A stretch of DNA of 64,000 nt from positions 3,410,001-3,474,000 of the forward strand of contig NZ_CP043178.1 of the NCBI RefSeq assembly GCF_014217545.1. Reading direction: 5' to 3'. The translations under genes and the position numbers were made by a program. Source of the DNA: Pseudarthrobacter sp. NBSH8. GTDB lineage: Bacteria; Actinomycetota; Actinomycetes; Actinomycetales; Micrococcaceae. This document shows, piece after piece, positions 30,612 through 40,659 of the stretch; positions within the stretch are counted from its first letter, which is position 1; each line of letters opens with the position of its first letter. The notes beneath the pieces were generated by a model. It did not search any database and was not told the origin of the DNA. It saw only the letters and a program-made list of their open reading frames with translations.

Positions 30612-32804
30612 ATGGACCCCCTGCATCTCCGTTCCGCCGGCACCAGCCTGGTGATCAGCTTCGACAGCCGGGAGGCCGAGGTCATCCACTGGGGCGCGGA
30701 TCTTGGCAGCACGCTGCCGGACCTCGCTATCCTCACGGCCGCTATCCCGCCGTCATCCATCGACGCCAATGTGCCTGCCGGCCTCCTGCCGCAGGCATCG
30801 TCCAGTTGGCGCGGCCGTCCCGCCCTCCGCGGCCACCGCATCACCGACGGCGTCTCCGGCCTCGATTTCTCAGCCCGCCTCCGCGTCGTGAGCGCCGGTG
30901 CCCAGGGGACTTCCGCCATCATCGTCCAGACCGATGCCGACGCCGGCCTCACCGTCTCGTCCGCACTGACACTGCACGACGGCGGCCTGCTGGAGCTGCG
31001 CCACACCCTCACCAACGACGGCGCCACACCCTATCAACTCGACGAACTGGCCACCGTCCTCCCGGTGGCGCCCGACGCCGTCGAACTCCTTGACCTGACC
31101 GGGCGCTGGTGCCGGGAACGCCACCCGCAGCGCCGCCCCATCCAGCAGGGCACCTGGGTCCGCACCGGCCGGCACGGCCGCACCGGACACGATTCCTCAC
31201 TGCTCTTCGCCGCCGGCACCGCAGGGTTCGGCAACCGCCACGGGAAAGTCTGGGCCACGCACCTGGCCTGGAGCGGCAACCACGAACAGTTCGCGGACAG
31301 CATTGGCGATGGCCGCACCATGATCGGCGGCTCCGAACTCCTGGGCCCGGCCGAGGTCATCCTCGCACCCGGTGCCAGCTACACCACACCGGCGCTCTTT
31401 GCCGCGTACTCGGACCACGGCCTGGACGGCATCAGCGAGGCGTTCTACACCTGGTTCCGATCCCGCCCCCACCACGTGCTCCCCGCAGCCACCACCGGCC
31501 TGCCCGCCGGCAAGCCCCGCCCCGCAGTGCTCAATGTCTGGGAAGCGGTCTACTTCGACCACAACCTGTCCACCCTGATCGAACTGGCCGACTCCGCCGC
31601 CGAACTCGGCGTCGAGCGCTTTGTCCTCGACGACGGCTGGTTCCGCGGCCGCCGCGACGACCACGCCGGCCTCGGCGACTGGTACGTCGACGAAACCCTC
31701 TGGCCCGACGGCCTCACGCCCCTGATCGACGCCGTAACCTCGCGCGGAATGGAATTCGGGCTCTGGGTGGAACCCGAAATGGTCAACCTGGACTCCGATA
31801 TTGCCCGCGCACACCCCGAATGGATCGTTGGTCCATCCGTCCACAGCTACAAGGACGGCGGCCGCCTGCCCCTTGAATGGCGGAACCAGCATGTGATCGA
31901 CCTCGTGAACCCGGACGCATGGCAGTACATTTACGACCGTGTCGACGCCCTGCTGCGCGAGAACAACATCAGCTACCTCAAATGGGACCAGAACCGGGAC
32001 CTCCTCGAACACGGCCACGGCGGCCGCTCCTCCGTCCACGAACAGACCCTTGCCGCCTACCGGCTCTTCGACGAACTCCGCAAGGCGCATCCCGGCGTCG
32101 AGATTGAAAGCTGCTCCTCCGGCGGCGCCCGGGTGGACCTCGGCATCCTGGAACGCACCGACCGCATCTGGGCCTCGGACTGCAACGACGCCCTGGAACG
32201 CCAGACCATCCAGCGCTGGACCGGCGTCGTGGTTCCGCCTGAGCTGGTGGGCGGACACATCGGCCCCACCACCTCGCACACCACGGCCCGTACCCACGAC
32301 CTGTCCTTCCGCGCCATCACCGCCCTGTTCGGCCACTTCGGCATGGAATGGGACGTCCGCAGCGTCCAGGGCGCCGAGCGCGAGGAACTCAAACGCTTCA
32401 TCGCCCTCTACAAGGAACACCGCGCCCTGATCCACTCCGGGCGCATGGTCCGCGCGGACATGTCCGACGATTCCCTGATGCTGCACGGTGTGGTGGCCCC
32501 CAGTGGTGCCACACAGGGAACGACGGCGGCCCTGTTCGCCCTGGTCAGCACCGGCACCGCCTTCGCAGAACAGCCGGGACGGATCGCCATCCCCGGCCTG
32601 GAACCTGACCGGGACTACCGGGTGGAAGCCATCTTCCCAGCCCCGGCAGATGCAGACTACGCCCACACCTTCACCCAGGTCCAGCCCCCGGCCTGGCTAG
32701 CGGACGGCGCAGTAGCCCGCGGCCGATTCCTGGCCGAAGTGGGCCTGCCCATGCCCGTACTCAACCCGGAACATGCCCTCGTCCTGAGGTTCACAGCCCT
32801 GTAA
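30612..32804 (+). CDS. Alpha-galactosidase, GH36
   Basis: 730 residues, a normal GH36 length. The N-terminal beta-sandwich is followed by a catalytic barrel. The nucleophile aspartate is in YLKWDQNRD near residue 458, and the acid/base aspartate is in [17 protein letters not shown] near 522-525. [14 protein letters not shown] is another GH36 signature. It releases terminal galactose from melibiose or raffinose sugars. There is no signal peptide, so it works inside the cell on imported sugar. GAAGGA precedes the ATG. Confidence 0.93.
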   Translation: MDPLHLRSAGTSLVISFDSREAEVIHWGADLGSTLPDLAILTAAIPPSSIDANVPAGLLPQASSSWRGRPALRGHRITDGVSGLDFSARLRVVSAGAQGTSAIIVQTDADAGLTVSSALTLHDGGLLELRHTLTNDGATPYQLDELATVLPVAPDAVELLDLTGRWCRERHPQRRPIQQGTWVRTGRHGRTGHDSSLLFAAGTAGFGNRHGKVWATHLAWSGNHEQFADSIGDGRTMIGGSELLGPAEVILAPGASYTTPALFAAYSDHGLDGISEAFYTWFRSRPHHVLPAATTGLPAGKPRPAVLNVWEAVYFDHNLSTLIELADSAAELGVERFVLDDGWFRGRRDDHAGLGDWYVDETLWPDGLTPLIDAVTSRGMEFGLWVEPEMVNLDSDIARAHPEWIVGPSVHSYKDGGRLPLEWRNQHVIDLVNPDAWQYIYDRVDALLRENNISYLKWDQNRDLLEHGHGGRSSVHEQTLAAYRLFDELRKAHPGVEIESCSSGGARVDLGILERTDRIWASDCNDALERQTIQRWTGVVVPPELVGGHIGPTTSHTTARTHDLSFRAITALFGHFGMEWDVRSVQGAEREELKRFIALYKEHRALIHSGRMVRADMSDDSLMLHGVVAPSGATQGTTAALFALVSTGTAFAEQPGRIAIPGLEPDRDYRVEAIFPAPADADYAHTFTQVQPPAWLADGAVARGRFLAEVGLPMPVLNPEHALVLRFTAL

Positions 32805-32880
32805 CCGCCAGATGGCCTGCCGTGCAAGCACTGATCGTAAGAATGCGCGGCGGGCCGTCCCAGGCGCTAGATTTGCATCC

Positions 32881-33339
32881 ATGACTGAAGCCACCACCGC
32901 TGCCGGACGCGGCACCATCCTTGTGATCAACGGCCCCAACCTCAATCTGTTGGGCACCCGTGAGCCGGAGAAGTACGGTACCTCCACCCTCGCGGACGTG
33001 GAGCAGCTGGCCGCCACCACGGCGCAGTCCCACGGTTTCACCGTGGAATGCGTCCAGTCCAACCATGAGGGTGTGCTCCTGGACGTCATCCACGCTGCCC
33101 GTGGCACCGCCGTCGGGATTGTGCTAAACGCCGGCGCCTTCACCCACACTTCCGTGGCCCTGCGCGACGCCCTGGCGGCAGTGCAGCTGCCCGCAGTCGA
33201 GGTCCACATCACCAACGTGCACCAGCGTGAGGAATTCAGGCACCACTCGTTCCTGTCCCCGGTCTGCGCCGCGGTGATCGTGGGCGCCGGGGTCTTCGGC
33301 TACAAGCTGGCCATCGACTACCTCGCCGAAACGCTGTAG
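32881..33339 (+). CDS. aroQ: 3-dehydroquinate dehydratase, type II
   Basis: 152 residues. Third step of the shikimate pathway. Motifs: [21 protein letters not shown] (catalytic Tyr and loop), [23 protein letters not shown], and [21 protein letters not shown]. It stands alone in its orientation. Confidence 0.95.
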   Translation: MTEATTAAGRGTILVINGPNLNLLGTREPEKYGTSTLADVEQLAATTAQSHGFTVECVQSNHEGVLLDVIHAARGTAVGIVLNAGAFTHTSVALRDALAAVQLPAVEVHITNVHQREEFRHHSFLSPVCAAVIVGAGVFGYKLAIDYLAETL

Positions 33340-33369
33340 CCCGGCGCCGGCTGGCGCAGGCCGCCATGG

Positions 33370-34554
33370 CTACTTCTGGATGCACTGCCCGGAGGAGACG
33401 GGAGCGCTGAGGCTTGCGGCCTGGGACGCGACCGGGAACAGGTCATCCATGGTGATGGCGAATCCCATTTCGGTGTCCGAGGTTGCCTTGGCGAAAATGA
33501 CGCCGGCCACCAGTCCCTCCATGGTCAGCAGCGGCCCGCCCGAGTTACCGGGCTGGACGTCACCGGCCAGCCGGTAGATCTCCTCGGGGGCCGGGTTTTC
33601 GCCGTAGATATCGGGAACCAGAACTGACGTAATGTCCTGAACCGTGGCGGGTTTGGACTTGAACGGACCGCCGTGCGGATACCCCGCGAAGGCGGCCGGG
33701 CTGCCGTTCGGAAGGTCCGACGTCAATGTGAGCGGCTTCGAAGGCAACCCGTCCACGGCCAGGACGGCGAGGTCGTGCCGGGTGTCGAAGTACACCACCC
33801 GCCCGGGCATCGCACCGCCGTCGGGAATTTCAACCACCGGCTGCGACACGCCCGCCACAACATGGGCGTTGGTCACAACCCGGCCCGGGGAAACCACAAA
33901 ACCGGTGCCGGTCTGGTTCTGGCCGCATTGGTAGGCGGTTCCGGCAATTTTCAGGACTGACCGCGCGGCCAGGTTCAGCGCCGGCGTATCGGTACTGGCA
34001 TTGGGCGCCGCTACTGGCTGCCCCTGGTCCAGGCCTTCAAGCAGCGTGGGAATTCCGTTGCCGATTACCGTGGACCGCAGCTGCGCCATGGTGGTCTTCA
34101 ACGGAACAGGCGTCAGCCCGTCGATGTACCGGATGACTTTGGACTCGGCCAGTTGCTGCGACACTAACGGAACGCCCAGGGCGCTGACGCTGAAGGCGAG
34201 CATGGACATCACCAGGGCCGAAACCACCACGTTGACGGCCCCGCCCACCAGCCGGTCCACCGCACGCAGCGGCTTGATCCGCACGGCGCCGCGGATTGTG
34301 CGCCCGATCATGGTCCCGAGGCCATGGCCCAGAGCCATGAGTACAACGGCGGCGGCCACGATGGCGGTCAGCCTCCAGCCGGAGTCATCCACGAAGCCGC
34401 TGACCAGTGGAACGGCAAAGAATGCGGCCACCGCGCCGGCGGCGAAGCCTGCGATACCGCCGAGCGTGACCAGGAAGCCGTTGCGCAGGCCATAGATCAG
34501 GTAAGACAGCAGGGCCAGGATCAGCGCCAGGTCCAGAACGGTCAAACCAAACAC
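33370..34554 (-). CDS. MarP-family membrane-anchored serine protease
   Basis: 394 residues from GTG 34554 with GAGGAG upstream. Four N-terminal membrane helices (CvpA-like, LDLALILALLSYLIYGLRNGFLVTLGG onward) are followed by a trypsin-like protease. The catalytic triad is His in TNAHVVAG (near 228), Asp in RHDLAVL (near 260) and Ser in GNSGGP (near 336). Two cysteines (YQCG and GQCI) may form the disulfide that activates mycobacterial MarP, a protease for acid and oxidative stress. Confidence 0.9.
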   Translation of the reverse strand: MFGLTVLDLALILALLSYLIYGLRNGFLVTLGGIAGFAAGAVAAFFAVPLVSGFVDDSGWRLTAIVAAAVVLMALGHGLGTMIGRTIRGAVRIKPLRAVDRLVGGAVNVVVSALVMSMLAFSVSALGVPLVSQQLAESKVIRYIDGLTPVPLKTTMAQLRSTVIGNGIPTLLEGLDQGQPVAAPNASTDTPALNLAARSVLKIAGTAYQCGQNQTGTGFVVSPGRVVTNAHVVAGVSQPVVEIPDGGAMPGRVVYFDTRHDLAVLAVDGLPSKPLTLTSDLPNGSPAAFAGYPHGGPFKSKPATVQDITSVLVPDIYGENPAPEEIYRLAGDVQPGNSGGPLLTMEGLVAGVIFAKATSDTEMGFAITMDDLFPVASQAASLSAPVSSGQCIQK

Positions 34555-34818
34555 TGACGCTCCTCTAATACGGTTGAGCTCCAATTCTAGTGGCGCAAGC
34601 TGACATTGTTCTGTGGGCGCCAGTCCCCCGCCCCTGCGGGCCGGGTTCGCCCCACGTTCGGACGTAAAAATCACACCCGCGGCGGGGCCGGACACCGGAT
34701 CGTGCCCGCATTAGTCACTGTCAGCGGCGTTTCCGCTGCCAAGTACGTCACAGAACCTTGAAAATTCTGAAACAATGGCAAAAGCGCCACAGCCGACACT
34801 TTTTATTCAGGAGATTTC
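34555..34818. other. Divergent intergenic region between marP-like and crp genes
   Basis: 264 bp. The crp-proximal 90 bp are A/T-richer (CCTTGAAAATTCTGAAACAA near 34753) and should hold its promoter. TCACA at 34748-34752 is a Crp half-site only. CAGGAG gives the crp ribosome binding site. Confidence 0.4.
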
Positions 34819-35496
34819 ATGGACATCGAGGTACTGCGCCGAGCACCCCTATTTGCCACGCTCGACGACGAAGCATTCCGCCTGCTGACGGACGAGCTGA
34901 CCGAGGTGGACCTCTCCCGCGGTGCATCGGTATTCCGCGAGGGCGACCAGGGCGACCAGCTCTACTTCATCGTCTCCGGCAAGGTGAAGCTGGGCCGCAC
35001 GTCCCCCGATGGCAGGGAGTCCCTGCTCGCCATCCTGGGCCCGGGCGAATTGTTCGGCGAAATGGCACTCTTTGACCCCAGCCCGCGCACGGCCACGGCA
35101 ACGGCAGTCTCCGAAACCCGCCTGGCGGGCCTGAAGAACGAAAGCCTCAACGCCCTGCTGCGGACGCGCCCCGAGGTTTCGGCGCAGCTGCTGCAGGCTC
35201 TGGCCCGCCGCCTGCGCCGCACCAACGATTCGCTCTCGGATCTGGTGTTCTCCGACGTCCCCGGCCGCGTGGCCAAGGCCCTGCTGGATCTGGCCGATCG
35301 CTTCGGCCGCCCGGCAACGGACGGCGTCCTGGTAGCCCACGAGCTCACACAGGAAGAACTGGCCCAGCTGGTCGGCGCTTCCCGCGAGACTGTCAACAAG
35401 GCCCTGGCAGAGTTCGTCCAGCGTGGCTGGCTCCGCCTTGAAGCCCGCGCCGTAGTGATCCTGGACATGCAGCGCCTGCGCCAGCGCTCCCGCTAA
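34819..35496 (+). CDS. crp: Crp/Fnr-family regulator (Crp/GlxR orthologue)
   Basis: 225 residues. The cyclic-nucleotide-binding domain has the phosphate-binding cassette GELFGEMALFDPSPRTATATA near residues 75-96. The dimer helix is followed by the winged HTH (TQEELAQLVGASRETVNKALAEF) near 175-197. Length and position match the global Crp/GlxR regulator of actinobacteria, which controls carbon metabolism. Crp-like boxes occur elsewhere in this window. Confidence 0.92.
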   Translation: MDIEVLRRAPLFATLDDEAFRLLTDELTEVDLSRGASVFREGDQGDQLYFIVSGKVKLGRTSPDGRESLLAILGPGELFGEMALFDPSPRTATATAVSETRLAGLKNESLNALLRTRPEVSAQLLQALARRLRRTNDSLSDLVFSDVPGRVAKALLDLADRFGRPATDGVLVAHELTQEELAQLVGASRETVNKALAEFVQRGWLRLEARAVVILDMQRLRQRSR

Positions 35497-35522
35497 GTCC
35501 CAGTTGCGTCCGGCCCGCTGCC

Positions 35523-35625
35523 AACGCTCTCTCACGTCCTGCACCTTTTCGCCCGACGCTCTCTCACTTTCCTAAGGAAAGTGAGAGAGCGTCGCCGAGA
35601 AACCGGTGATAAGTGAGAGAGCGTT
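35523..35625. repeat. Nested palindromic (REP-like) element after crp
   Basis: The core at 35555-35593 has perfect 19-bp arms (GACGCTCTCTCACTTTCCT and its complement) around one base. An outer pair, AACGCTCTCTCAC (35523-35535) and its complement (35613-35625), repeats the same word. There are therefore four copies of CGCTCTCTCAC in 103 bp, two in each direction. It may also terminate crp and the convergent Nudix gene. Confidence 0.9.
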
Positions 35626-35662
35626 CGAGCTGGGCGGCGGTCTCTACCTGCCGCACGCCGAG

Positions 35663-36574
35663 CTACCGCTCGCGCTGCGGGTCTCCGGCTACGGTTTTGG
35701 CGGCCTCGACTTCGAGCATCAGCGTGCCCTCTTCGTCGACGAGCCGCGCCTGATACACATGGGGTTTGCGCTTGTAGCTAAGGTAGGCGATGCAGCCGTT
35801 CGCGGCGGCCATCTTCTCGAGCATGATCTCCGAGCCCGGCACCAGGAGCTGGCCCAGCGTGAGGCCCACGGTGTTCTCCTGGCCCACTTCATCGCCCAAG
35901 GCGGTGGTGCTGCGCGGGGCGATGGCCTGGGTGGCGCACACCCAGCGGCCCCAGACGCCTTTGCTCTGCAGCAGGCTGGGCTGCTGGTTCATGGGGACTG
36001 TGGCGGCGAAATAGCGGGTGTCGAAGCGGCGGTGCGCGAAGTCGGGGCTGCGCCAGTTGACGAGCGGCTTCAGGAGGTCGGTCCGCAGCGAGAGTCCCCG
36101 CTTGGCGAGCAGCTCCGTGAAGGTCTTTTCCTGGTCGGCGACCGCCACGCGTGCACGCATCCAGTCGTGGGTTGACGTGCCTTCAACCGTGGTGGACATG
36201 TCCGGCCCGGCGAGGAGCACGCCGGTTTCCTCAAACAGTTCGCGGATGGCGCCCACCACGTGGCGGCGCGCCAGCCCGACGTCGTCCGTCCCCATCTGCT
36301 CGGCCCAATGCTGGGGCGAGGGGCCCAGCCAGCCGACGGCGTCGTCATCGGACGCTTCCAGGGAACCTCCGGGGAAGGCGAGGACGCCCAACGGCGAGGA
36401 GCCGGGCCGGTAACCCAGCCACGTCTCCAGGCCGGTGGGCGAGTCCCGCAGCAGCACCACGGACGATGCGTAGCGGGCGGCACGCGGGGTCCGCTCGCCG
36501 TGTTCGAGCCAGCTTTGGGCAGCCCCTTCAAGATCCGGAGGAAGGGCAAACAAGCGTCGGGCGAGCTGAGGCAA
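35663..36574 (-). CDS. Nudix hydrolase, NUDT19-like
   Basis: 303 residues. The Nudix box is split, as in NUDT7/NUDT19-type proteins: FPGGSLEASDDD, a 30-residue insertion, then GAIRELFEETGVLL. The substrate may be a CoA derivative. The listed start is TTG 36574. AAGGA of the upstream ridA end is 14 bases away, so the start is not firm. It is the last gene of a DUF4177-ridA-Nudix run. Confidence 0.82.
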   Translation of the reverse strand: MPQLARRLFALPPDLEGAAQSWLEHGERTPRAARYASSVVLLRDSPTGLETWLGYRPGSSPLGVLAFPGGSLEASDDDAVGWLGPSPQHWAEQMGTDDVGLARRHVVGAIRELFEETGVLLAGPDMSTTVEGTSTHDWMRARVAVADQEKTFTELLAKRGLSLRTDLLKPLVNWRSPDFAHRRFDTRYFAATVPMNQQPSLLQSKGVWGRWVCATQAIAPRSTTALGDEVGQENTVGLTLGQLLVPGSEIMLEKMAAANGCIAYLSYKRKPHVYQARLVDEEGTLMLEVEAAKTVAGDPQRER

Positions 36575-36591
36575 TTGAGTGAACCGGGTCC

Positions 36592-37149
36592 TTAGCTGAA
36601 TTCAGCGATCAGTTCGACCTCTACGGGAGAGTCGAGCGGAAGGACCGACACGCCGACGGCGGAGCGGGCGTGCTTGCCTGCGTCACCAAAGACCTGGCCG
36701 AGGAGCTCGGACGCACCGTTGATGACGCCAGGCTGTCCCGTGAAGGCCGGATCGGAGGACACGAAGCCCACCACCTTGACGATGCGGGTGATGCGGTCCA
36801 GATCGCCGATGACGCTCTTGATGGCCGCCAGCGCGTTGATGGCGCAGACAGCGGCGTAGGCCTTGGCGTCCTCAGGGGACACGGTGGGCTCGTCCGAGTA
36901 GCCTTCAGTGCCGGTGGAGACCTTGCCTGTTGCTTCGAGTTTGCCACTAATAAACGGCAGCTGGCCGGAGGTGTAAACATGGCTGCCGGTGATGACGGCC
37001 GGGACGTAGGCGGCTACGGGCGCGGCCACCTCGGGGAGGGTCAGTCCCAGCTCGGCGAGGCGCTGCTCGACGGCGGAAACCGGGGCTGATTCAGACGCGT
37101 TTTCCGGCGTGGATACAGGGCCGGACGTGGTCTCTGCGGGGGTGCTCAT
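36592..37149 (-). CDS. RidA-family protein (enamine/imine deaminase-like)
   Basis: 185 residues from ATG 37149. A 30-residue Thr/Ser/Glu-rich leader precedes a RidA fold (TGSHVYTSGQLPFISGKL; AAVCAINALAAIKSVIGDLDRITRIVKVVGFVSSDPAFTGQPGVINGASELLGQVFG; HARSAVGVSVLPLDSPVEVELIAEF). The arginine in ARSAVGV fits the RidA carboxylate-binding position. It follows the DUF4177 gene by 2 bp. Confidence 0.88.
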   Translation of the reverse strand: MSTPAETTSGPVSTPENASESAPVSAVEQRLAELGLTLPEVAAPVAAYVPAVITGSHVYTSGQLPFISGKLEATGKVSTGTEGYSDEPTVSPEDAKAYAAVCAINALAAIKSVIGDLDRITRIVKVVGFVSSDPAFTGQPGVINGASELLGQVFGDAGKHARSAVGVSVLPLDSPVEVELIAEFS

Positions 37150-37151
37150 GG

Positions 37152-37307
37152 CTACTGCTTCTCCCTCTTGAGGTAGGCAACCAGGCCATTGCCGTCCGGG
37201 CCGGTGATTACCTGGACGAGCTCCCAGCCGTCCTCTCCCCACTGATCCAGGATCTGCTTGGTGGCGTGAATAATGAGCGGAATCGTGGCGTACTCCCATT
37301 TGGTCAT
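37152..37307 (-). CDS. DUF4177 small protein
   Basis: 51 residues: WEYATIPLIIHATKQILDQWGEDGWELVQV, then a C-terminus rich in Lys. This is a complete DUF4177 unit, function unknown. Its ATG (37307) is only 37 bp from the divergent PBP start, so the promoters must overlap the coding regions. Confidence 0.85.
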   Translation of the reverse strand: MTKWEYATIPLIIHATKQILDQWGEDGWELVQVITGPDGNGLVAYLKREKQ

Positions 37308-37344
37308 GAGAGAAAGACTAGTCGTTGCCGGTAAAGTGGAAAAC

Positions 37345-39624
37345 ATGGTGACTCGTAAGAACCCCATTTTCGACACGGCCACTACCCTCGGAAAGATCTT
37401 TGGCTTCCTTGGTGTGAGCGCTATTTGTGGTGTCCTGGTGGCGGGCCTGCTTGTCCCGGCGGCCGCTGTTTCCGGCAGCGCGGCAAGCGGCTCCATCGAG
37501 TTCTTCGATACCCTCCCGGCAGAGCTGCAGGTGGACCCGCCCAGCCAGTCCACCCGGATCCTCGCCGCGGACGGCAGCCTGATCGCGAACCTGTATGAGG
37601 AAAACCGGACCAAGGTTGCCCTCGACCAGATCTCGCCTTTTATGAAAAATGCCATCATCGCTGTCGAGGACAGCCGCTTCTACGAGCATGGCGGCGTGGA
37701 CACCACCGGCATTCTCCGCGCCGTGGTCAGCACAGCCCGTGGCAACAAGCAGGGTGCCTCCACCATCACCCAGCAGTATGTGAACAACGTGCTCAACGCC
37801 AACCTCGCCGCCGAGGGAAACACCGCGGACATCAAGCTCAACGGTGTTAACAAGGGCGTCGGAGACAAGCTTCGCGAAATGAAGCTCGCGATCGCCTTGG
37901 AGAAGGAATTCTCCAAGGAGCAGATCCTGGAGGGTTACCTCAACATTGTCTTCTTCAACCGTGACGCCTACGGCATCGAGGCCGCGTCCAAATTCTTCTT
38001 CAGCACCACGGCCAAGGATCTGACCCTCCCGCAGGCAGCACTCCTTGCAGGCCTTGTGAACAGCCCGTCGGCCTTCGACCCGATCACCAACCCGGAGAAC
38101 GCCAAGGAGCGTCGCGACCTGGTGCTGGGCCTGATGCTCAACCAGGAAAAGATCACCCAGGCCGACCACGACGCCGCCGTGGCCACACCGGTTGAGCCGA
38201 AGGTCACGCCGTCGCGCCAGGGCTGCGCCTACGCCACCACGGCGCCCTATTTCTGCGACTATGTGCTTCACCTGCTGCTGAACAACCCGGCCTACGGTGC
38301 GGACGTCAAAGAGCGCGAACAAAAGATCTTCCGCGGCGGCCTGACCATCACCACCACGCTGGACGTCAACGCGCAAAACGTTGCCCAAGCTGAGTCAGAC
38401 GCGGCCGCCGGCGCCAACCCGGACAACTGGGGCGCGTCCATAGTCTCTGTGCAGCCCAACACCGGCAAGATCCTGAACATGGCGCAGAACACCTCGTTCC
38501 TGCCAACTGAGGGCAAGTTCAACCAGACGCAGAACTTCAACGTGGACAAGCTGGACAAGGACGGCAACGACCTCAACGGCCTGGGCGGATTCCAGCCCGG
38601 TTCCACCATGAAGCCCTTCACGTTCGCTGAATGGCTGAACGAGGGCAAGTCCATGAACACCAACGTCAACGCCGCCACCCGCACGTACCCGCAGAACTTC
38701 CCCTGGAAGAACACCTGCCCGGAACCCACAGTGGGCTGGTACGACGCCAGGATTCCCGGCAGCTTTGACCTGCAGAACTCCGACGACGGCTACTACCGGA
38801 ACATGACCGTCCTGTACGGCCTGCAGAACTCGATCAACACGGCCACCTTCGCCTCGGCGGCGCAGGTTGACCTCTGCGGCATCCAGAAGATCGTGGATGC
38901 GGTCGGAATCCACGGTGGCCTGCCGGTGGGTGACAACTTCAATCCGCCGGTCAAGATGACGACTTTGGCCAACCTGATCGGCTCAACGCAGACGGCCCCG
39001 CTGACGATGGCCTCCGCGTTTGCCACATTCGCCAACGACGGCAAGTACTGCGAGCCTATCGCCATCACCTCTGTCTCGGACCAGACTGGCGCGCAGCTCC
39101 CGGCCCAGGCCACGAGCTGCCGCGATGCCGTCAAACCGGAGGTCGCCCGGGGCGTGGCATATGCCATGCAGAAGGTCCTTGATGAGGGTTCAGGATCGCT
39201 CATCAAGCCGCGGCTCTCCACCAAAACCAACTTCCCGGTGGCTGCCAAGACCGGCACCAATGACACCAACGGCTCCACCTGGGTGGTCGGTTACACCACC
39301 GGTGTGGCCACCGCGGCGTGGTTCGGTGACCCGCTGGGTGACCAGCTCCGGCCCGGCCGGAACCTGACGGTCAACGGAGAGTTCTACAAGGCGATCGACG
39401 GTTACATGATCGCCGGGCCCATGTTCTCCAAGTACATGGCCCAGGTCGCTCCGGCGTACGGCACCAATGCGTTCACGGCGCCGCCCACCAACATGGTGAA
39501 CGGAACGCCTGCCCGGACCACTCCGTCAACGCAGGCCACCGCGCCTGCTACGGCCCCGGCCACGGAGCCGTCTGCCCCGCCGACACCGAATCCCGCACCT
39601 AGCAATACCGAGAAGAAGAACTAG
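37345..39624 (+). CDS. Class A penicillin-binding protein (bifunctional)
   Basis: 759 residues from ATG 37345. One membrane helix near residues 15-45. The glycosyltransferase GT51 domain has AVEDSRFYEHGG (catalytic Glu near 106) and GASTITQQYVNN. The transpeptidase domain has PGSTMKPF (active Ser near 420), NSINTATF and AAKTGTND (near 634). The C-terminal 40 residues are Pro/Thr/Ala-rich. It builds and cross-links peptidoglycan. The metallophosphoesterase gene follows after 6 bp. Confidence 0.95.
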   Translation: MVTRKNPIFDTATTLGKIFGFLGVSAICGVLVAGLLVPAAAVSGSAASGSIEFFDTLPAELQVDPPSQSTRILAADGSLIANLYEENRTKVALDQISPFMKNAIIAVEDSRFYEHGGVDTTGILRAVVSTARGNKQGASTITQQYVNNVLNANLAAEGNTADIKLNGVNKGVGDKLREMKLAIALEKEFSKEQILEGYLNIVFFNRDAYGIEAASKFFFSTTAKDLTLPQAALLAGLVNSPSAFDPITNPENAKERRDLVLGLMLNQEKITQADHDAAVATPVEPKVTPSRQGCAYATTAPYFCDYVLHLLLNNPAYGADVKEREQKIFRGGLTITTTLDVNAQNVAQAESDAAAGANPDNWGASIVSVQPNTGKILNMAQNTSFLPTEGKFNQTQNFNVDKLDKDGNDLNGLGGFQPGSTMKPFTFAEWLNEGKSMNTNVNAATRTYPQNFPWKNTCPEPTVGWYDARIPGSFDLQNSDDGYYRNMTVLYGLQNSINTATFASAAQVDLCGIQKIVDAVGIHGGLPVGDNFNPPVKMTTLANLIGSTQTAPLTMASAFATFANDGKYCEPIAITSVSDQTGAQLPAQATSCRDAVKPEVARGVAYAMQKVLDEGSGSLIKPRLSTKTNFPVAAKTGTNDTNGSTWVVGYTTGVATAAWFGDPLGDQLRPGRNLTVNGEFYKAIDGYMIAGPMFSKYMAQVAPAYGTNAFTAPPTNMVNGTPARTTPSTQATAPATAPATEPSAPPTPNPAPSNTEKKN

Positions 39625-39630
39625 ACTCCC

Positions 39631-40578
39631 ATGGCAGTCAGCCCAGCATTGGCCAGCCGCGTCCGGAACATCGGACGCGGCTTTGCCGTCACCGCCGGCA
39701 CGGGCGCTGCGGCGGGTCTCGCAGCCTTCGGATACGGGCTGTGGGAGAAGAACCAGTTCGTCCTGCGCGAGGAGACGCTGCCCATCCTGCCCGCAGGCCA
39801 CGAGCCCTTCCGCGTCCTGCACCTGAGTGACATCCACTTCGTGCCGGGCCAGGACACCAAGGCACGCTGGCTTGAGTCGCTGGCGTCGCTGGAACCGGAC
39901 CTGGTGGTCAACACCGGGGACAACCTCAGCCATGTCAAAGCCGTGGAGCCCCTGCTCAAGGCCCTGCGCCCGCTCCTGGAATTTCCCGGCGTTTTCGTCC
40001 CCGGGTCCAACGACTACTTCGGTCCGAGCTTCAAAAACCCCGCGTCCTACCTGCTGGGCCCATCCAAAGCCAAGCCCAAACCCATCGAACTGGATTGGCC
40101 GCGGCTGCGGTCCGGCTTCGGCATGGGCGGCTGGGTGGATCTCACCAACAGGCACCAATCGGTGGTGTTGAAGCGGATCCGGTTCGACTTTTCCGGTGTG
40201 GACGATCCGCACCTTGGCCGGGAACGCTACGCGGGCTGGCCCCGCGGCACCCGGGATCAGGACCAGAACGCGCACCTCCGGGTTGCGGTCATCCATGCCC
40301 CCTACCAGCGGGTCCTGGACCACTTCACGCAGGACGGCGCTGACCTGCTGCTGGCGGGCCACACCCATGGCGGGCAGCTCTGCATCCCCGGCTACGGCGC
40401 CCTGGTAGCCAACTGCGACCTCCCCACGTGGCGGGCAAAGGGACTCAACAACTGGGAAAGCAACGGACGCACGACGCCGGTCAACGTCTCCGGCGGCATC
40501 GGCACCTCCCGGTTCGCTCCCATCCGCATCGCCTGCAAACCCGAGGCTGTCCTGCTGACGCTGACCTCCCCCGAATAA
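39631..40578 (+). CDS. Metallophosphoesterase (calcineurin-like)
   Basis: 315 residues. N-terminal hydrophobic segment (residues 16-36), then the metal-binding motifs LHLSDIHFVPG, VNTGDNLSH, PGSNDYFG, VIHAPY and LAGHTHGGQL in order. The family includes YkuE-like membrane phosphodiesterases. It is co-transcribed with the PBP gene, which suggests a cell-envelope role. Confidence 0.9.
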   Translation: MAVSPALASRVRNIGRGFAVTAGTGAAAGLAAFGYGLWEKNQFVLREETLPILPAGHEPFRVLHLSDIHFVPGQDTKARWLESLASLEPDLVVNTGDNLSHVKAVEPLLKALRPLLEFPGVFVPGSNDYFGPSFKNPASYLLGPSKAKPKPIELDWPRLRSGFGMGGWVDLTNRHQSVVLKRIRFDFSGVDDPHLGRERYAGWPRGTRDQDQNAHLRVAVIHAPYQRVLDHFTQDGADLLLAGHTHGGQLCIPGYGALVANCDLPTWRAKGLNNWESNGRTTPVNVSGGIGTSRFAPIRIACKPEAVLLTLTSPE

Positions 40579-40583
40579 GTACA

Positions 40584-40599
40584 TGTGAACCAGCTCACG
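40584..40599. promoter_or_regulatory. Crp/GlxR-like binding site before ABC exporter
   Basis: TGTGAACCAGCTCACG matches nine of ten conserved Crp positions and lies 61 bp upstream of the exporter operon start. Confidence 0.5.
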
Positions 40600-40659
40600 C
40601 CATGGCATAGGGTAGTTGCTAAGGGAAACTACATTCGATTTAGAGCTTGAGAAGCGGGC

